From positions 36,627,795-36,691,794 of the forward strand of contig NC_092670.1 of assembly GCF_964355755.1 (NCBI RefSeq): a DNA stretch of 64,000 bases, given 5' to 3'. Origin of the DNA: Antedon mediterranea. Lineage: Eukaryota; Echinodermata; Crinoidea; Comatulida; Antedonidae. The translations under genes and the position numbers were made by a program. The notes beneath the pieces were generated by a model. The model saw only the letters and a list, made by a program, of their open reading frames with translations, made no database searches and was not told the origin of the DNA. Each line of letters starts with the position of its first letter. Position 1 is the stretch's first letter. Shown one piece after another: positions 63,373-64,000 of this stretch.

Positions 63373-64000
63373 CTGAAGGTAAAAGTTACAAAAAAAAAAG
63401 AATTTAATAAATTATGTTCTGAATGCCAAAGCAATCAATTTAGCAGAAATGTACAGGGTCCAGCAATTTTCAGACTTGTCAGATATTTATATTTATAATT
63501 ATTGCTTAATAAAAACACTCAAATATTTAGCGACCAAAAAAAAAAAAGAAGGTGGGCGTGGCACATTTTTAAACAGCTGTAACTTTTGAAGTAATGCAAA
63601 TTTTGAACTGAATTTTTGTGAATTTTCATTAAACCAAAAAAGGTACATGTAATTCAATTTTTAGCAAAATCAGAGATGGTTACTGTCAGCCACTGGTTGA
63701 TTTGGCATGGAATGAACCAAATGTGATGTGATTATAGTGATGAGATCTCAAGTTGCTAAAATCAATTTTGGTAGTTTTGATAACAAATTTCCGTATTAAA
63801 TAGAACATTTAGGTATTTTATTACGTATTGCGTGATTTATTCTGCACATTCACACATGTTTCTGAACATGTGCAGTACTGTTTTCTGACTGCATGTAGTG
63901 ACTTGGTACGTCATGAAACATGAAATAAAAAATTGACAATGATGTGTTTTAAAGCTTGTACAACCGAGGAAAACCAGAAAAAGCTGGTCTGTTTGTTGTG

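Overview
The window is eukaryotic nuclear DNA: AT-rich, with multi-exon genes split by GT-AG introns, non-LTR retrotransposons, tRNA-derived SINEs, MITE-like inverted-repeat elements and satellites. Nothing looks prokaryotic. An animal is certain from the genes. The repeat style, including a strong excess of the palindrome AGGCCT, and the gene types fit an invertebrate deuterostome such as an echinoderm; that placement is inference.

Two protein genes can be assembled, and they point towards each other. On the + strand (21523-48397) nine exons join without a frame break into a 412-residue anion-selective Cys-loop receptor of the glycine-receptor (GlyR/GluCl-like) type: signal peptide, ligand-binding domain with two disulfides, M1-M2 with a Pro-Ala-Arg anion filter, M3, a short loop and M4. 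Three exon lengths (68, 83 and 138 nt) match the classic vertebrate GlyR/GABA-A pattern. On the - strand (63372 down to 54303) eleven in-phase exons give the C-terminal 506 residues of an SMCHD1 orthologue: the end of the Ig-like region, coiled coil, the SMC-type hinge, a second coiled coil and a basic, Ser/Thr-rich tail. Its 5' part lies beyond the right edge. The two stop codons are about 5.9 kb apart. The genes have no evident functional link.

1-20 kb: no host gene seen. It holds MITE-like elements, a composite element with a tRNA-like core (9.1-9.6 kb), a 5'-truncated L1/Tx1-like LINE with a frameshift (15.6-18.6 kb) and a GAT array (19.6-20.0 kb). 20-32 kb: receptor exon 1 and its 11-kb first intron, which carries a 3.7-kb element with 31-bp perfect terminal inverted repeats. 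That element contains a two-level satellite and is embedded in another minisatellite. 32-48.4 kb: receptor exons 2-9 separated by MITEs, SINE fragments, a 173-bp triplicate, LINE remnants and a second GAC/GAT array just after exon 5. 48.4-54.3 kb: intergenic, with fold-back repeats. 54.3-64 kb: SMCHD1, whose introns hold a 22-bp minisatellite, a LINE nested in a MITE, and a MITE filling most of one small intron.

I define three MITE-like families here. MITE-1 has ends starting AAGCTTGGTTCCCACTAG. MITE-2 has ends starting AAGCTCTGTCTACACTATC. MITE-3 has ends starting AAGATGTATTGTCCCC. All three appear to sit in TA targets; for MITE-1 this follows from a nested insertion that can be compared with empty sites.
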